From assembly GCA_019843655.1 (NCBI GenBank), contig JACDQD010000005.1, positions 11,993,575 through 12,057,574 of the forward strand: 64,000 bases of DNA. The letters are read 5' to 3'. Source of the DNA: Lethocerus indicus (Eukaryota; Arthropoda; Insecta; Hemiptera; Belostomatidae). Of this stretch, positions 10,912 through 24,211 are shown piece after piece. Under the pieces are notes generated by a model, which ran no database searches, was not told the origin of the DNA, and was given only the letters and a program-made list of their open reading frames with translations. Numbering within the stretch: position 1 is the first letter of the stretch; the number at the start of each line of letters is the position of its first letter. The position numbers were made by a program, and so were the translations under genes.

Positions 10912-13900
10912 TATTTACCCGAGTTTTTAAAAGTTTATAAACCAATTTATATCACTGTAATTTATATCTAAAGATGGTGTAATCACCAAAATGAATTCTA
11001 CCAATTGTTGCCTTTAATTTAACAAACACTTTTCGGAAATATAAACCAATTAAATCTGATAGTCTGTAGATTAATGAAATGTAAATTACCATTACCTAAT
11101 TGTAAAATTATTTCTAATCAACTATTAGACATCAGGCAGAATACGGTTGTTTTGTTGCAATGTGTAATCATGAGGGAAAATTCACAAAACTACTGTACGA
11201 ATCGCAGAACAAGTTAATTAGTTGACCCAAGAGGAGTTCATCTAGCCGACCCCTTCGGATCGAATTCGGAGAAAGTTGAAAAGGCGCTCCGTTAATTTCG
11301 AATAAGTAACGACGGGGCTCTAGAAATTGGCCTTCATACGGTGGAAGCACGTAATTATTCATAAAGAGCGGTGGAATAAAATTCAACGAACACGTGCTGG
11401 GTGGGTGTGCGCACAATGGTGATAGCTCCATGGAGGAGGGAGGATCCTCTCCTGTTCGTGCCACACTGCAGGACCTTAATTGATGTTTACGCTTTCACCC
11501 ACTCGTGGAGTCATGAAGACGTGCCCGCTCGACGCCCCAGAGACGGACTGCCAAAACAAACAACGGGATAAACAAACTCGATGATTGACGGCCGGCCACA
11601 ATGTGAAGTAGTGAAATAAGAAAGGTGGGGAAGATACGTGGAAAGGCGGGCCACGGGAGTTATTGTATCGGGAAACACTGAACCAATGTAATGGGGCGTT
11701 CTTCGGGCTTCGTCATAATGGGCAGAGGGGCTGCGGTCATGCGCACCCACCCCCGGAGGAGATGACTCGGTCCTTACGGACAGTTGTCCGGGCTATTCTT
11801 ATGATAATGGCCCCGCCTTCATCTCGGAGTCATGATTCCACACGCCCAATTCGGTCCGTGAAAAGCGCAACTCCGAGGACGATTCTACCGACCCGGGCCG
11901 GGGAAAGCAACGTTTTCATTGTGTTTACCAATAGCACGAAAATTATATACGACCGTTCAAATAAGAACAATTATATCGAAAGCCGCGGCCTTACTCAATT
12001 GTGAATAAACGTGCAGCGTCAATCCCAACATACGAGAATAACGAAATTAATATTTGTCCGTGATAAGACATTTATTGGCCTTTCGTGAATTACTCGGATT
12101 TACCCCACTGAAAAGGCTCTGCACTCTCTTTTATTTACCACTGACTTATGTTATATTTTATTCTTATACTATTCATCCCGTCGATTTGGGAAACATGAAT
12201 CCTCATAATCAATTCACTCGAGAAAAGAGGATCTTCATGGACGGCTCTATGATCATGTCATGGAACAGAAATGCATTTTCCACTTTTCCAATTATGGAAA
12301 TATAATAATTGAACCTTTATTCCTCAAACGTGGAGTAGAGTTGAATAAATAGACATGTACCGTCAATGCCTGATAGATTAACTGTTTAAAAATTGACAAC
12401 ATATAAAATAATTTATAATTATCAAGAGAATTTGAATTCGATGTAGAAAACATTGAATTTAATAGTGTAAACTATATGTTAAAAATTTCTGGAGTAAAGC
12501 AACACTCCATTTCGAAATTGCATAAAAGAACGCCACGGATACCTTAATTGGGTAGATCAGGATTTCATCTTGGACACTCTTCCTTCTTATAGGATAAAAG
12601 CCGCCGTTAAGTACTTAGAAAAAAAAATAACCCGGGCTATAATCCGCGAAGAAGATCCCATATTAAATAATAAAACCGACTCCGTAAAAGCAGCCACCCT
12701 TTTAAAGTGGGATTTTAAAGTGTGGGGGGACCGTTTTACGACCGGGACCCAGATGAGGTGCGACAGCCTCCAGTAAAGTTATTTTTACTTTTATACGTAA
12801 CGGAGGATGACACGGGATACTTGAATACAACTGGAAGCAGTATTAAGTTACGCTGCCCTTATATTTTTTATTTTTATTGCTCAAAATTAGCAAATTACTG
12901 GGCAGAATTAGTGCTACATCCCTATAATAATGAAAATGCGATAAAAAATAATGATGATAATTACAAACACGTCAAAAGAACATTTCTTGAGCTTTAAATA
13001 GGTATATAAGATTAGTTTTATTTATACTGGTTTCCTGTGACGGTGGGCTATTAGCCGGTATTTTGTAGGCGCTGCGCACTCTTTTTTAGCATCCCGAATG
13101 TCTCACTAATCTACAGAAGCGACGCTACTAAAGATCGCTGGAAGCAGAAACTGGTTTAGCATAAGACTAAATCCGTCAATGGAAACGAAACGTGGCATCA
13201 ATAACCACCGTGGCCGTCGTTGTAATTACCCAACTGTATATTTCTCTTGTATGGATGAAACTCAGGGGTTGAAAGGTGTGAATTGTCACTGTCATCCTCG
13301 CGCCTCCCTCTAATCTCCGGTTCGAGTCTTTATCGGATTTATCGTTTCGTTGACGCGTTCGTTATTATTAAATGTGCCCGGTCGGAACGGCCCTGTACAT
13401 CACGAGCTGCACACTTATCCGGCCCGGCGTAAGCCAGAAATCCGGCAACGGGCGCCGACCTCCTTTCCCGGTAGATCGCATTCGGAATTAATAACAGGAT
13501 TGACAGTGCGAGCGGGTGAGAGCACCCAACCACCCCCCAGCACTGATTTATTACCGCAATTGTCTACCATTAATTCCTCCTCCACCGCTTATCCGATAAT
13601 CACGGATCTCTCCTCCGTCGAGGAGGAAAACGACAGGGGCCGATGGAAGGTATTCAGCGCCGTCGCTACACGTTTCCCGGCTATGAAATTTCGGATTTGA
13701 TCAATTTACTTTCGTACGGGGTCCGAAACACGGTCTTATTGCGCAACCTCTTTCGCCCGGTTGGGATCACCGGGCCGCGTTACGAAACTCGGCTATCATC
13801 CTGAGGCAGATGATTTGAAAATGCCAGAAAGAGCGTTCGGACGTGTTTTCCGCATATTATTACAGCAATTTTGCTATATATTTACCGTGCACCATAAAAC

Positions 13901-16100
13901 AATGTCTCATATAAATGGGCGATGGATTAAAAAGTATTTAGTTGAAGTGGGTCATCGAGGATGATTAATTCCTCTCAATGCCCAATGAAGTATAAAAAGG
14001 GCCTGAAGAAGTGCCTGTAAACTGTGTACTTGTGTGTGGCGGTCCGTAAGTATTCGTATGATCCGCAATGTGGACTTTTCGTTATAATGGCTTTATTAAT
14101 TTTGAATGAATTGATAAGGGATTATTATTATATTCTCGCATTAAAGCTTTCACTCGTACAATTTAAGTTTTAAAACATCCAAGCCGCTATAATTCATAAA
14201 GTAGTCAGATATCATTATTTGATTTGCTTAATATCGTAGGCGGAAAAAATTGCAAGGCCGATTGACATTTACTTAGAATACTTATCCCGTTCATTAAATA
14301 TTCATTTGTTCTCGCACAATACAGTTGTCCGTTTCTCTGTTCTGATTGCCAGTATTCTGGGCCTGGGACAACACCGAATATTTTAATCCAGTTTCGAATA
14401 TGCCGAACACGGGTTGGGACGCACAATGCATAACAAGCGGGGCCGAGTACCGAGCAGGCATAATAAGAGGGCATATGAAGGGAGGCGGTTTCGCGGAACG
14501 GGCAAATTCCCGCTCGCCTCCGGACCATCGGCGACAGCCCAAACCGGTGTTTTCCCCGTTGATGCAATTATTCTCGAAAATTTTATTCTGGGCGAACCGA
14601 ACCCGTCCATGGGGAAGTACGGTCGGAAATTTAAAAATTGCGCCGATTAAAAATAGAACCCGAAGCTTCGACCAAGGCCGCCCGCTTGGGTTCTTGCTTT
14701 GACTTCTCGCGCTATCATCAATTATCCAGACCTGAACCGCGCCATTAAACGGGAATTTGTGTGAATAAGTATTAACACTCATTAATTGTTTTCTATTAAA
14801 ATTTATCTTTCCTACTATACGGTAAATCTGGGCCCGGAATTGTTGGAATGCGTTTAAAGAGAGACACTAGATATTAAAGTGAAAAATACTATATTTCATT
14901 TTTTATAAGTCATTCAGGGTTAGAAATTTTATACATGTATTAGAAGCAACTTTCGATGTTCAAGTAATTATTTTTCCGTTTCAGTCAACACCTTAATTCA
15001 CCGCTATTAAAATTAATTTAAGACAAATTGTTATTGCAGCGGTTGGCTGTGTCGCTAATGGAAGGAAAACAATGGTTCGATGTAGCACTGAACCGAACCT
15101 CCCCGTGTATATTAACAGAAAATTAATAGCGGTAATTATGATTGTATTCGGCACGGTACCTCCACAATGAAATACGCTAATATAATATATCAATTGGCTA
15201 TGAAGTTTAAAGTTCAATTTTAAGAATTTTGGCCTTCAATACAGATCACTTGATTTCGCAATTTGAAATTTAGGAAGAATGTAATCCCACTAATGCAATT
15301 GTCGGGGAGCATTTTATGAGTATGGAAACCCGCGCCTAACGCTTTCCTCACCAAACGTGACGGCTTAATTGGACAATTTAAATAATGTGAAGAATTTTAT
15401 TTGTCCCATCACTAGCGAAGAGGCGCAATACCGGTTTATGGGAGCGGATATGCTCCTTAGATGGACCCGCTTATAGAGTCCGAAGAATTACCGCAGAACT
15501 CTCCAACCTTACTCCATTCTACCTCTTAACTCGCGTTCATTTATTCTCCATATATCTCTCTCTCGGTTTAATTATGTACCTTTTCAATTGCGACAGTATA
15601 GCAACGCAGGGTGAACATATGGAATAACCAGTCGATAACGATCGCCGTGGAATTTCATTTTTCCAGAGTAATACAAAACCGCGCCCTCTTTTACAGAAAC
15701 CAATTTTTCATTGCTATTCAGTTCAGCGGCGGACTGCAGCTTCAATATTAATGCTGTTCGGTTCATTGTTTGACCTACTGTTCGCGATCAGAAAATGAGG
15801 CCATAATTCAAGGATACAGCAACAAACTGGTGTTTTCAAGAGAAAACAGGATGTTTAATGTGTAAAAGTCTGTAATGTGTGGCAGAAAAATGTCGTTGAC
15901 GCTCATTAGGCTTGTTTTACAAACAATTTGGCTAGAAAAATGGTTTATTTAGTTATGATTTTATAATTTGCCTCTACAAAAGATATTTTTTATTATGTTT
16001 GCAAAAAACCTCTTTTAAGAGATGTTTTCTGACAGTACTGCCAGAATACTTTCATACATGATCTTAGTAGTCTTAAAATCTTAGTAGTTACGATGTTTTA
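10912..16100. other. Gene-free flank, part 1
   Basis: No supportable gene. AT-rich DNA is interrupted by GC-richer islands at about 11380-11990, 13330-13780 and 14330-14740. The longest open frames fall inside these islands on both strands at once (for example 14294-14782 on the minus strand), as expected of CpG-rich non-coding DNA rather than an exon. One copy of the CCGATTGACATTTAC motif is at 14258-14272. Confidence 0.6.
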
Positions 16101-16145
16101 TTTGAAAGAAAACCATTTGAAAGAAGATCATTTGAAAGAAGGCAC
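16061..16145 (+). repeat. Short tandem repeats (11-mer x2, 15-mer x3)
   Basis: ATCTTAGTAGT occurs at 16061-16071 and 16078-16088. It is followed by three consecutive units of about 15 bp beginning TTTGAAAGAA, at 16101-16115, 16116-16130 and 16131-16145. Units differ only in the last four or five bases. It looks like local replication-slippage expansion. Confidence 0.85.
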
Positions 16146-19100
16146 CAAGTAGTTAGGAATGCACGCGTCTATCGTCATTTCGGATAAGAATTCAGCGGTG
16201 GACGCAGCAAAGTTGACGCAGGAATGAAAGGAACGGCGGGCATAAAGTTGTACATTTGCGGACAGGTGAGTTGCCAGCGGATTGCCAAAGTGTTTCATTT
16301 GGCGCGGGGAAGGCGTCTCTTCGGAAATAGAAAAAAGAAACAAAAACCGTGCCCACGCCCCGTGCTAATGGAATGAATAACGTGCGCCCTGGACCCCAAC
16401 TGTCGCTCCGCTCTGCCAATTTCACGGTACTGCCAACTGAATGAAGTCCCCTCTATCGCAACTTCTACACTTCTCTTGGAACGCTCGGACCAATTATTGC
16501 GCTCGGACACATCGCAAATACAGATCAGGTGGAAATATTTCAACCGCAATCGTCTCAATTGTCCAGTCCCACGCGGGCACAACAGAGCGGACATTGTAAG
16601 TATACAAATTGTAAGGTGTTACTAATCATTCCTTCATTTGAGAAAATAAAATTTGTTATTCTATGCGTTGGTACCAACAAAGTATAGGTTTAATAATGAT
16701 GAGCGTTCCCACTACTGCAGTTAGACTAATTAACGCTTTATGGTGGGAAACAGTAATATAATGTAACTTAAAATAAATTCGGACTCAATGCGATTTATCC
16801 AAGTACATTATTCAGCCATTTGAATTAAAAATTCGACGAAATTCGAGATATCCAATTTCTTTAACTGCTCGCCACAGTTTCGTAAACAGAATCGGATACG
16901 GTCTCACGTACTGAAATATACATGAAGGAACACGGCGCTTGAAATATCTCTGGGGCGCATCAAATAAATCAAAACAATAATTACGAAGGCAACAATGTGA
17001 TTTATTGGCACTACACTTTTCCCCGGATCTTCGAGAAGTGAAATTAAAAAAAAAATCCTCCATTAAAAACCGCTTCGCCGATGATTTATCATCGTGCAAT
17101 TAGGCAAATGCGACATTTGGCGTCATGATTAAAATTCTACGAGTCGAAAGGTCGAATCCGAAATTTTAACGATTATTATCTATTAAATTTCTCGAACGGG
17201 TTTTCAGACACACATTAAATGAGCGGGGAAGCATGCTTGAAGTGTGGGAATAATGGATAATTGATAGCGTGTGTTATTGATTTATGACTGTTGTTATAAG
17301 AAAACAGTTTTGTAGTAAACAGAATTGTTTTAATTAAAATCTAATTTATATACTATATAGGTCTATATTTTCCGGCATTCAGGCTTATTGATATACAATC
17401 ACAATAATTGTTATTGCCGCAATACCTTTGCCTATGGGATTCAGAATCAGAATGGGTTTGAGGGTGACAAAAAAACAGTCCTGCATATGCCAGTCATTAA
17501 TCTCGGCATTTCGCCAATTTCAAAGTGCCATTTTATTATGAGGAACCAGTTCTTAGGGAGGCGTGGAATAATTAATATGAACCGGTTTTCAGGTTTTCAA
17601 GGAACCAAGGGTCCGCTCTGGTTCACCCAGTTTTTCTGAAGAATACTCGAGTAGCGATCTCCGTGGTGAAATCACTTCTCTATCAATTAAACAGAAAGTG
17701 TTTCCTACACGCTGTTCAAACTGGGGACGGCATTGGGTCTAGAGAGGTTCCCTTGGGTCAGATCCGATCTAGGAGGATAACTCTTCCTAGGTTTTCCCCT
17801 TTCGGAAGGAGACACCGCCGGTGTCAGCTGGAAGAAAGTGAAAGGTCGCCGCCCGCTTCAGTTACCGACAAGCGGTAGTGAGCCTTCGGACTCATCTTCA
17901 GTGAAAGTCCCTTTCTAATCTCGCGCTGGAAGAACCTCGCATACATGAACACACACAGACACAGACGCCTATTGGGGGCCGGGACCCGAGCCGTTGTGTG
18001 TATGCGAGTTCAACCACTAGCTGGCGGATGGAGGGAACTGCAACTCTCACTCCCTCAGAAAATTATTCATTGAACCTCCGAGGCCAGGAGAACTGGGTCA
18101 CAGTGACAAAAAGGATCGGATATGAAGCTGAAGCAGGAAGCTGATTTAGCGACTTCTAGGCTGCATTTTTTCTCAGTGCCATCATACTTCTTATTGGGCT
18201 CATTAGTTTAGGTCCTTCTCTTGATTTTAGATCAATAACTTCCACTCTCAATGAAACACGAAGGAACGTAATTTATTCGGATGCATAGCTTCTTACTTAC
18301 CTGTGGTGAATAGATATTACTAATTATAGTATTGCATATAGTAGCATCAGGAACTTATATTCATATTACCATTCTCACTGTTTCAAGAATGAACTGTATC
18401 ACTGAACAATGATAGTACTAGTTGTCGCTTCAACTGTAAAAGGAATCGATTTACAGTTTTTAGGACATTTGATCAATTTTACTAGTTTCAGAATCCTGAC
18501 ATATTCCGAAATACGAATACGACAGTGAAAACTAGTTTAAGAGTAATGAAACGACCTCATGACCCATAATTCCGGCGAGCCTTCGAGAAGTGTCTACATT
18601 AACTGAAATGATTCCATTATTCTGGAATACGGTGGGACTAATCGCGGTCATTTCTTCATTGAACGGTCACCGGGGGGACGCTAATGAGACTTCGTGTGAC
18701 GTCGTGACCCCGACGGTCGCTCTCCCAGATGTTTATCGGCATCCTCCTCGTGTTATGGCAGAACCACACCACCACCCCCCATCACCCACACCCCCGTTTC
18801 TTCAAAGGCGTCCTCCTCTCATCTCATAACGAGCCACGTCTGAATGGTAAATACGCGCCCGCTGCAGGTCGACGAATGGGACTCGGGAACAGGTTTCGTT
18901 CAATGAAGATCGATAATTCTCTTCGGCAATCCGAATATTTACTGAGAATTGCAGGCTGCAACTGTCATTATAACCAACGTTTCTATCGTTAAACATTCAA
19001 ATGGTCTCTTATTTAATAATTATCAAAATATTAATTTTATATGATCATTTAAATCATACTTCAGTACTATGAAGTAGGGACCAGGAGATTAGAGAGAAAT

Positions 19101-22100
19101 AAGTACTTTTTAGCTGAAGATACCGACTTTGGCAAACGGAGACATTAACGGGCTAACATCAATAAAACCTTAAAGGACCCTACATAACCACTCTGGTGAG
19201 TTCGTGCTATTAAACTACGGGAAAGGTTGAGATACGAGGTTCAGTTAGACTGACCTTACACAGGTTAGTCTCCCCAATTCAGAGTTAACACGTCTGTCCG
19301 ACGTATCTTTTTGGGGAGAAAGAAATTAAACTGGCGTTATATAATGGCCAGTCGAATATGACGAATTAACAACGAACTCCCTTAAAATCCTCAGTTTTTC
19401 TGGTGAAAGTTTCAACCTTTCTCAAAAGATACTCAGTTTTATATTACAGCAGTATTTACAGCAGGTTTTTTTTACGCATTATGCTGTCTAGTGTTACTGA
19501 AATAGAGTTGAGTGTTGTAAACAATTTATATGGAAATAACCAACCTTTCATAAATCCTCATGGCAGAAATCACATGTAAAGTCAACACGCTCAGCAATTA
19601 GGCAGGTGTATTTTTGTTTTTGCTTTGTAATCCACGCTTTTTTGGTTTGAGGTCTTGAGCTTTCTTCCTCATTATGTAACGGTGATATCTGAGGTTGAGG
19701 GTCACCGAGGTTACCTGCATTTGTTGGTTTCTAGTTTCCAAATGAAGGCACGTATGTATGGAAAATGATCCCAATACAAATCAACTCTGTTTATTGGAAT
19801 TGAAAGTGGAGCTCTTGTACAAGGTTAGTTATCGGGATCGTCTCATTATTATTCGTCGCTTTCTCTCAATTCTATTCCTCTCGTTTGCCGCATTGGTAGG
19901 TAACAAATAAATCGAATTTAATACCAAAATAATTGTAATAAGTGGTAATAGCCTCCTGTAGAGTATTTATCAGTTTCAACCATTATATGCCCGCATAATA
20001 TAATAAAAGTTTGGACTAAATAAGGAGCTATTTCGATTATGCTTTCAATGTATGACTGGAGTACTTGTGTTACCGGTATTTAAAGCACAGCGGGCTAAAA
20101 GTGGATCGGAGGTAGGGTTGGTTTTGTGTTGAGCAAGCGTCATGAGGAGGGCCGCTGGAGGGGGCCCGTGAGGATATAATGGGCCGGCGGGTGAGAGCAC
20201 TTGCTATTAAAATAATTGAACGGGACCGGACCGGATTGTGTGAGAACTTTCTTCGGCGTGATCGCGAGAGCCCCGCCGCAGCCGCCGCCGAGGTGAAAGG
20301 TATTGAATTAAAGACAAAGTGTGACACGCCGGTTCGTGATATACACACTCGGCCCTGCATCAATCCCCCTGCTTCCCACCCCCTCAACTGTACAATAACA
20401 TCATTGTTTTATTTAAACGGTGACCGAATTTTGAACGGATGAACTTAAAGCCCGACGACAATGATGGAGGAGGCGAACGCCGATTGTTCGGCCGGCTCAA
20501 AACTCAGCCGCCCTCAGTTGGGCTCCGTTATGCCTTTTTGCAGTCGGTTTCACCGCGGCTCAGATAAGACCGTTTCATGACCGCTCCGGACCGCGGCGCT
20601 TAATGTCTTCGATGGCATAATCCGGAAAGGCGTAGCGTTAAGAAGACGTGCATTGGAATTACGACAGTATACATTCAATTAGGCCCCACTTCTCAACGCT
20701 GTAGTTTACGCACTTAAATGCTAGAATATGACGATAAGTGCCAAGAACGAAGGACATTATAATATTTTTAAATTAAAATCAAACCACAATTTAAGCCCGA
20801 ACTACACGAAAAATAAGGTCGATCCATTTAATTCAACAATGAAAGGATTTATAATCTCTCCATCTACCATTATAGAGATCGGTGTTCTTCCGAATTCGAA
20901 ACCCTTATTGAGAGGTCAACTCTTCTCCCAGGATCAAGACCTGTTCGGCAGTTTCCTTATCCGGTTGCAAATTTAAATTTGAAATTCAATACCAGAGGGG
21001 GCCTGCCTTTTGACCTGTGAACCCTCAGGTAGTTTCAGTTTCTTGCGATAAGAGAATGTCTAAAAGTGGTTGCGAATTTTCACTACTGCTTTTAAGGCTC
21101 AGGGATCTGATGTAAAATAAAATGAAAGTGTTCTGTCAATCGTGGGTTTCCAACGGAACGTTTCTTCGGAAACCAATGCCACTGACGACGGCAAATAGCC
21201 GAACCTAACTTAGCTTAGGTGAGAAAGGGCTCAAAGCTGAGGGGAGTGATTTCGAGAACAAATTGGAGCCATCGCCTTTAGCGATCGCATTTAAAGAGCG
21301 TCCTTGGTCCCGTATTGCGCCAACCTGCCGCCCCGGTGTCGCATCACTGCCCGCCGATTCGACCCGCTCCTTTTCATGACGTTAACATCGGTTACACGAC
21401 TTCAGGCCCCTTTCTCCGGTACCATCCTACCCGCAATATGTTAATTATCCTGTCACTAATTAATGCGGCACACGATTATGAAAATGGCCCCTGTCGCTGT
21501 CGTTGTTGTTGTACGTCTGGGGCAGAAATTATAATCCGAACCTGTAATAGAGTCCGCAGATATCGGCGGAGTCCCAATTACGACACTACACGTTTGTGTT
21601 ATTGCTCCCGGTGTACTAACATTCGTGTTGCATGTACTTCTAGGGTTCGTATTTGGTTGCCGCTGACAGCAGTTCCTTATTCGTGAATCTCACCGCCCGG
21701 AGGAGCTGTTTCTTGACCGACTCGTTTGCTGGAGAAGAGACGAACACTTCTCCTCCTGTCATATGAAGGCCTCAGTGGCATACGTGATCGGAGTCCTCCA
21801 CTTCTGCCCTGTCTCAATTTTTAATTAAAAAAAGTTCCGTCGGGTGTATGTACAATGCGTAAAATATTTCCGAGAACGTGCCCAACAGCCGAGATGACGC
21901 AAAGCCGTCATGCGTCTGTGTCGTGGGCCCGAGAATCGTAGCCGCCGGGACAATTAAATACAATAAATAGCGGACGGAAATAATTGGCCGGTCCGACGCT
22001 AACAAACAATACGTGACGGTCCCCTATCAAACCGTGAACTCCACTTCTAACATCATCATTAAGTATAATTCCAGAAATCCTTCGCTTAATTGTCCAACAT

Positions 22101-23387
22101 TCCTGCTCGCCCGATCGCATTGTTTTTTCCGTCTCATACTCGGCGACTTTGCCTTTCTCCGGGCGAAAAAGATTTCCGACGTTTCTAAAAGAGTTTTCGT
22201 GTGGAAAATATTTAAAGGTAAGTCACAAGCTAAATTATTTACAGTGTCGATCCGATAAATGATATGAATCCTAAATTCTAGAATTCCGAAAAGCCGAAAG
22301 CGGTAATTTCATCAAATCCGACTAACGGAAAGTCGGCCTCCGGATTCCAGCGAGCGTGAGACTCTGAACCTACTCCGATTCTGGCAAATCACGATGATAC
22401 TCATTATTATTAATAGCGGTGCGCGTAGCGTCAACCGGATTCGCGAATCGGGCCAACGGTAGAGCGATACATCGAAATAGGAGAGGATAAAATAAAACAA
22501 ATACGGCCGGTGTGAGTAATCGAAATAGAAAGGATTCTCGGCTTTAGGTTCGCAAAAAAAAATAAAATAAAACTCGGATTGCGTCCGTGAGTAATTGGAA
22601 TGACATCAGTAGGGGAGATGTCGGCTGGCCGGACTGTTGGAGGTGAGGCGAAGCTCACGAAATTGTTTCATTTATTTTTCCGGCTTAGTCATTGTATCGG
22701 GGCCGGTGTAAAACAAATACTGCTTCTTTTACTGCATTGTTGTGCTTTAATGGCCGGAACGTGTTTCGGAAACGCTAGACAAGATTGATTACAATGCTGG
22801 GCTCCAGTCCAACGTTTTACGGCCAGGATTTGTGCCAGTCGATTTAAAAAAACCTAATTTATTTATGTAAGTATATATAATACTGTTTTTACATAAAAAT
22901 GGCATACACGTGCCTTAGTTTTATCTGGAAAACTGCCTTCCAATCGATGCGTAGAGGAGTTTCTGTAGTCTACTGGCAGGATAATTATATTGAATGGACT
23001 ATTCAATAAAAGTTTCTTGCCACTATACAATTATTCAATAAAAATATAGATATGGATCCTAGACGAGGATTTTGTTGGCAATTGACATGAATTAAGAACA
23101 AGTGTATAACACTTAAAGCTGTAGGCATTTTATATGACATCGTTCCAACTGTTCCAGGGATCCGGATAACATAAGATCAGGTAGGTAGTAATGACGATTG
23201 GGCATTTGATGTGTGTACTAATTGCGGTTGTTGGACAGTGTTTACAAATCGAAGACGGAGGGCCGATTTCTAACTCCCTGTCCCAAGTAATTTGTCATTC
23301 CTCATCGCGATATTTTTCATCCTTCCTAATAATCTCCCATTAATCGTCCGTATCGAATGAAGCCCGTATATTTCGAAGGAGGTTAGT

Positions 23388-23390
<3 letters not shown>
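16146..23390. other. Gene-free flank, part 2
   Basis: No supportable gene. GC-richer islands occur at about 16180-16600, 18570-18940, 20090-20690, 21290-21800 and 22560-22810, often with ATTA/TAAT cores next to CGG or CCGG segments. Open frames are short, mostly lack a convincing start context and overlap frames on the opposite strand. I see no RNA gene or transposon end. Confidence 0.6.

Positions 23391-23456
<66 letters not shown>
23391..23456. repeat. (AG)33 microsatellite
   Basis: A perfect GA dinucleotide array of 66 bp, the longest clean microsatellite in the window. Alternating GA is also the binding sequence of GAGA factor in insects, so it could act in chromatin opening. The minus-strand frame crossing it encodes only a Ser-Leu repeat and is not a gene. 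Confidence 0.99.
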
Positions 23457-23460
<4 letters not shown>

Positions 23461-24162
23461 TCGCGCTAATAGAGCCGGAGCCCACATATTTAGGAAGGAC
23501 TCAGTTGACGCACCGACCTTTTTCTCCATTCTCATTTAACAGTACTTAATTTCTACAAAACTTTGTGCCATATTTTCAAATGAGTTGCTGAGTTAGTCAC
23601 AACATAAGGCGGCAGGTATAAGAGTTCATGTCGTAAACATTATTACTACTTTTCAACTCGAAGTTTTCACAAACTCGCTAGATGCAGATTAACATGAACT
23701 TAAATACTTCAGTAGTCCTACAGCCTCAAAGAAAGTCTTACTATCCACATAAATTTATTATTATTTATTTGTTCAACGACTCCATAGCTTTGCTGAATGA
23801 ATTCATATATGGTAAATTAAACAATTCGCGAATATTCTTGATGAATAATCATACAGCATCCAACTAATTGTCCACTCAGTAAGAATTGTCGTTCTTTATA
23901 GACATCTATCTATACTTCTATAGGAAAAGTTGGTATGAAGGAATATGAAGAATGCCTGTAAAGTATAAACTGGCGTGATGCGTTGTGGCCGGGGGAGGGA
24001 GCGGATGCCCGCATACTGGAGGAACGGAGGGACGCCACCCCGAGGGTTCACTCTCGCTTGGCTCTCGGGCGGCCATGAATTATTTATTAATAGAACGGCA
24101 ACGGCGCGTCACAATTAGCTAATATATGGCGGCGTCGTGTAGCCGTTCGGCCCCGGGCAACC

Positions 24163-24211
24163 GGAGAAAGAAAGAAAGAAAGGAAGTAAGGAAGGGGAGA
24201 GAGAGAAAAAA
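24163..24211 (+). repeat. Homopurine tract
   Basis: Forty-nine bases of A and G with one T (24187), built from GAAA, GGAA and GAGA units. Such tracts are simple-sequence expansions and may form triplex DNA. Confidence 0.9.

Noticed and set aside
14294..14782. 162-codon minus-strand frame
   Set aside because: Open frames overlap on both strands in a GC-rich island; no domain, no splice or start context.
23270..23485. Minus-strand frame with a Ser-Leu repeat
   Set aside because: Translation of the (AG)n microsatellite.
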